DNA of 33,613 nucleotides, from contig NZ_KV757642.1 of assembly GCF_001712795.1 (NCBI RefSeq), positions 29,176 through 62,788 on the forward strand, read 5' to 3'. The notes beneath the pieces are model-generated. The model was not told where the DNA came from, ran no database searches, and worked only from the letters and a program-made list of their open reading frames with translations. The number at the start of each line of letters is the position of its first letter. The first letter of the stretch is position 1. Source of the DNA: Nostoc sp. KVJ20 (GTDB taxonomy: Bacteria > Cyanobacteriota > Cyanobacteriia > Cyanobacteriales > Nostocaceae). The position numbers and the translations under genes were made by a program. Of this stretch, positions 31,601 to 33,613 are shown piece by piece.

Positions 31601-32850
31601 CACCAGTGTTTAGACCAGTGACTACTAATGTCAGAGGTGAACGCCGCTTTATCTCTACGATTGCTAGACGGCTGGACAGTTTGGGTGCATTGACTCGTGG
31701 GCAGCGCCAAACTGGGGGCAATGGAATATTCGACACCAAAGATAACCTAGAATCCCAATACGCAGAGTACGCACTGTATGAGTTATTCAAGCAGATATTC
31801 CAAGGTCGATTTTACGAAGTGCCTTTAGGAAAATTTGAGGAAATGACGGGGTTATCTCTGACTTCAGAAGAAGGCGGTATGAAAATCGACCTCCCACCGT
31901 TGCGACAGTTCCTCAATCGCCTGCTGGCTTTGAGAATTGGGATGCAGAATATCATTTTTGAGAGGTTCGAGTTGCTGTTGAGTCAGCAGATTGAAACAGC
32001 GATCGCTCAGGGGATTTTTGAGGTCGGGGTAGAAATACTTCGAGCAGAACGCTTTACGGTTGTTAGCACAGAGACTGTTTATACTCATCCGGTTAGTGCT
32101 AGTACTACCAATTACTTGAAAATCGAACGAGTTCAAAAGGCTGACATTAAAACTGTTATTGAAGCGGTGGATTTAGCGACAAACTACCGGGGACGGCTAA
32201 TGGTAAATGATAAGTCTAATAAGGCGGCTGTCTGCATTCCCACACACAGCATCTTTGATGCTGAAGGTGGAGTTGTACCAAGGGTTTTGTTGGTACAACC
32301 ACAAAAAGAAATGCGCCTACCTCAAGAAAAGTTACAAGCCTCTCAATGGAGGGAAGTTTCAGTAAACGAGTTCGTCGCAACTTGGTCTAAAGAAGTTCAA
32401 GAATTGCCTAAGTTTACAACTGATTATATTCATCTTGTAACTGGCATTCTTCTGCCTATTTGGAAAACCCTACCAAACAAAAACAATCGAGTATTTCGAT
32501 TGCAAACCAGCAATGGGGAGAAAATTCTGGGGCGAGTGGTTGATGCTCAAGATATTCGTACTGTTGCCGAACAATTGGGTATGAAAAATAAGCTGCTTTC
32601 TCCAGAAGAATTAGTTTATTTGGTACTGAATGAGCGGTATTCAGAGCAATTACCCGGAGGTGTAACTTTGCGTTGTTCTACTATTGCAAATGAGCGCCGT
32701 ATTGAATTAGTCAATGCTTTATCGTTAGCTGACAGATTTGTGACTGTGGGATGTTTTACTGAAATAATTCAGTGGAAAAAGCGAGTATTCATTCCGGCTA
32801 ACGACAAAGCTGCATCTATTCTGGCGGCTGTGATTGAAATTCTGAGATGA
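28603..32850 (+). CDS. DarB-like N6-adenine methyltransferase and strawberry-notch helicase
   Basis: A 1415-residue protein. The N-terminal part (about 100-330) is an adenine methyltransferase: motif I EPSAGTG (138-144) and catalytic motif IV NPPF (203-206). A superfamily 2 ATPase of strawberry-notch type follows: Walker A GDGTGSGKG (484-492), DECH (591-594), a YVSATGATK motif and motif VI QGLGRSHRTNQ (987-997, Arg991, Arg994). The C-terminal about 400 residues are the strawberry-notch C-terminal region and an unassigned tail. Phage P1 DarB has the same methylase-helicase plan and shields injected DNA from type I restriction; similar proteins occur on many plasmids. All motifs are intact. It is probably an anti-restriction or DNA-modification enzyme acting on the element's own DNA, with a perfect terminator after it. 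Confidence 0.85.
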   Translation: MVNAIQGSLFDVQTVLDYGQSIVSAGHELAKLLIKNQPLANRTIQSQMNRYFNGTAAQGKWQWKDAYEAVEVALILYLRQKGLSENPLEQLQLLQSLCPTHTRRSEEQLKLQQFSTPLPLAYLVALAGQITNNDLVLEPSAGTGILAQFAKLQGASLMLNELADDRAKILRRLFPGVPLFGVNAEQINDYLAGKTQPSVVLMNPPFSSSPKIADRNPDATPRHINSALQKLCAGGRLVTITANWFSPLHPTWRETFVKWQDFAQVVLSVGVIGQAYALHGTTMETRITVIDKVPSDDHKQIPCIQQTLDLPELLALIEQLPQRSLWQHSTAKAEAAVAKVVKLPKRTVVDQPQTVSLIPDVAVLEYELVEWSGSDSLKDALYESYRPQRIRIKDALPHPSLLCESAALALVSPSAPTYKPHLPQNIITQGLLSEAQLESVIYAGQVHSELLSGSYLVDDSLDNVTVAANNEEKALRYRKGWFLGDGTGSGKGRQVAGIILDNWCQGRKKAIWISKSSALIEDARRDWCALGGSEKDIIDLGNIKLGEPIPFTEGILFATYSTLRSQKGGKSRLKQIIEWAGIEFSGAIAFDECHAMGNAMALEGKLGMVKASMQGIVGLRLQNALPLARVIYVSATGATKVSNLSYANRLGLWQTGDFPFTSREDFVESIEVGGIAAMEVVARDLKALGLYLARSLSFEGVEYQTLEIELTPTQERIYDSYSEAFQIIHNNLHKALEACNISGSKTYNRAAKMSAMSQFESHKQRFFNHLLTGMKCPKLIKAIEQDITQGHAVVVQIVSTNEELLKRRLNEVSPLEWKDLNLDLTPREYLMDYLMSAFPIHLHEIHSGEDGEERSEPTFNADGSPVISQAALGLRSALVDKLASLDPIPGALEQLLWHFGHKQIAEVTGRSKRVLKDEAGRLFVDSRGGGANIAETTAFMSDQKQILIFSDAGGTGRSYHADLNAVNRKRRSHYLLEAGWRADNAIQGLGRSHRTNQASAPVFRPVTTNVRGERRFISTIARRLDSLGALTRGQRQTGGNGIFDTKDNLESQYAEYALYELFKQIFQGRFYEVPLGKFEEMTGLSLTSEEGGMKIDLPPLRQFLNRLLALRIGMQNIIFERFELLLSQQIETAIAQGIFEVGVEILRAERFTVVSTETVYTHPVSASTTNYLKIERVQKADIKTVIEAVDLATNYRGRLMVNDKSNKAAVCIPTHSIFDAEGGVVPRVLLVQPQKEMRLPQEKLQASQWREVSVNEFVATWSKEVQELPKFTTDYIHLVTGILLPIWKTLPNKNNRVFRLQTSNGEKILGRVVDAQDIRTVAEQLGMKNKLLSPEELVYLVLNERYSEQLPGGVTLRCSTIANERRIELVNALSLADRFVTVGCFTEIIQWKKRVFIPANDKAASILAAVIEILR

Positions 32851-32855
32851 AATTT

Positions 32856-32886
32856 ATAGCCACTTTTGTCAAGTGGCTATTTTTTC
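32856..32886 (+). terminator. Rho-independent terminator after the DarB-like gene
   Basis: ATAGCCACTT (32856-32865) pairs perfectly with AAGTGGCTAT (32871-32880) across 5 nt, followed by TTTTTT. It overlaps the stop codon of the convergent TPR gene. Confidence 0.9.
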
Positions 32887-33613
32887 GATTTGGCTATCCT
32901 ACTTTCAACCCCAAGCAAATCCTTATAAACTTCATAATCTCGAAAAAGGTCTATAATCAAACTTCTAGTAAAAGCACAGTAAATCATATTTCCTCGCGCC
33001 TCGTACAAACCAAAAGCTTTAAACAAATCTTTTTTAGCACCCTCAATATCGCCCAGATGAAATCTGACTGTCCCTCGTCCACAGTATGCTTCTGCACAAT
33101 CAGCATCCAAAGATAATGCCTTTTCTAAATCAGAGAGTGAACTTTCTAATTCCCCACATAAAAAATAAATATTCGCCCTATTTATATAGGCTGATAAACA
33201 GTTTGGGTCAAGTAAAATTACTTGATTGTAATCTAAGATAGCTGCTGGATTATCACCAGTTAGATTTTTATACGTATCAGCCCGATTTAAATAAGCTTGG
33301 ACTAAATTTGGATTCAGGGCGATGGCTTTAGTGTAATCTTCAATCACCTTGGGGAATTCTGATTTATGACAGATTTTTGATAGAGCTAGTCCCCGATTAT
33401 TATAAGCTTCAGCAAAGTTAGGATTCATTGCTAATGCGTTATCAAAAAGTTGAATCGCACCTTCATATTTTTCGATTTGAAACTGAATCATTCCTATAGT
33501 ATTGTGAACTTCCGCAAAATTAGGATAGAAATAAAGTGCATTTCTGAAGCACTCCATTACTCCAGATAAGTTTCCTGATTTGAGATGTTCCAATCCTTTT
33601 TCATACCACAGTT
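32877..33613 (-). CDS. TPR-repeat protein, 5' truncated by window edge
   Basis: The leftward frame is open to the end of the window, so the start lies beyond it; the TTG at 33593 is probably internal. At least five tetratricopeptide repeats of about 34 residues are seen (for example AIQLFDNALAMNPNFAEAYN, AIALNPNLVQAYLNRADTYK, ALSLDADCAEAYCGRGTVRF). The C-terminal helices (SLIIDLFRDYEVYKDLL) cap the array. TPR arrays bind other proteins; the partner is unknown and the missing N terminus could carry another domain. It faces the DarB-like gene tail to tail. Confidence 0.85.
   Translation of the reverse strand, partial: LWYEKGLEHLKSGNLSGVMECFRNALYFYPNFAEVHNTIGMIQFQIEKYEGAIQLFDNALAMNPNFAEAYNNRGLALSKICHKSEFPKVIEDYTKAIALNPNLVQAYLNRADTYKNLTGDNPAAILDYNQVILLDPNCLSAYINRANIYFLCGELESSLSDLEKALSLDADCAEAYCGRGTVRFHLGDIEGAKKDLFKAFGLYEARGNMIYCAFTRSLIIDLFRDYEVYKDLLGVESRIAKSKK

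Overview
The window looks like a large plasmid, or a plasmid-like integrated element, of a filamentous heterocystous (Nostoc/Anabaena-type) cyanobacterium. The reasons are many HIP1 octamers (GCGATCGC), short tandem repeats typical of these genomes, a Ycf46-like AAA+ ATPase, a cyanobacterial group 2 sigma factor, a DUF4351 protein, and a ParA partition locus flanked by AT-rich iterons. I saw no rRNA, tRNA, CRISPR array, recognisable replicase or relaxase. All family names come from reading motifs, not from database searches.

Layout. 0-2.6 kb: a 5'-truncated AAA+ ATPase, small unknown genes and a WGR-domain protein, separated by clear terminators. 2.7-4.4 kb: a rightward run of six small unknown genes. 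4.4-4.7 kb: a strongly structured ~125-nt element and an 8-bp tandem repeat. 4.8-9.6 kb: a small probable ribbon-helix-helix regulator divergent, across a palindromic operator, from a tightly packed operon of small soluble and membrane proteins. This operon ends in a membrane-anchored FtsK/VirD4-like ATPase and an overlapping HNH-like gene, and it resembles an uncharacterised DNA-transfer or DNA-pumping module. 9.8-10.5 kb: a leftward gene for an octapeptide-repeat protein, preceded by repeated palindromes. 10.7-15.1 kb: a decayed zone holding remnants of IS630-like and IS4-like transposases, a broken MATE transporter, a frameshifted HNH gene, a MITE, a five-copy iteron cluster, and a few intact genes (DUF4351 protein, zinc-ribbon protein). 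15.2-19.3 kb: a leftward maintenance region with sigma factor, ParB-like partner, ParA, iterons, a symmetric repeat region and a coupled membrane-protein pair. 19.4-24.7 kb: a decayed tyrosine recombinase, then a 1530-residue single-chain nuclease-helicase resembling a fusion of Hachiman HamA and HamB. 25-27.8 kb: a nested inverted-repeat element, a coiled-coil protein, a complete IS630 with a -1 frameshift, and a pseudogene split by a second MITE. 27.8-32.9 kb: a small membrane protein and a 1415-residue methyltransferase/strawberry-notch helicase of DarB type. The window ends in a leftward TPR protein cut by the edge.

How it fits together. The par locus and sigma factor would maintain and express the element. 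The ATPase operon is the best candidate for a transfer or envelope function. The DarB-like protein could protect incoming DNA from host restriction, and the HamA/HamB-like protein could act as a defence system carried by the element. The defence gene sits beside recombinase remains, as expected of cargo. The strongest candidates for something undescribed are the single-chain Hachiman-like protein, the ATPase operon with its possible frameshift into an HNH domain, and the octapeptide-repeat gene with its palindromic leader.
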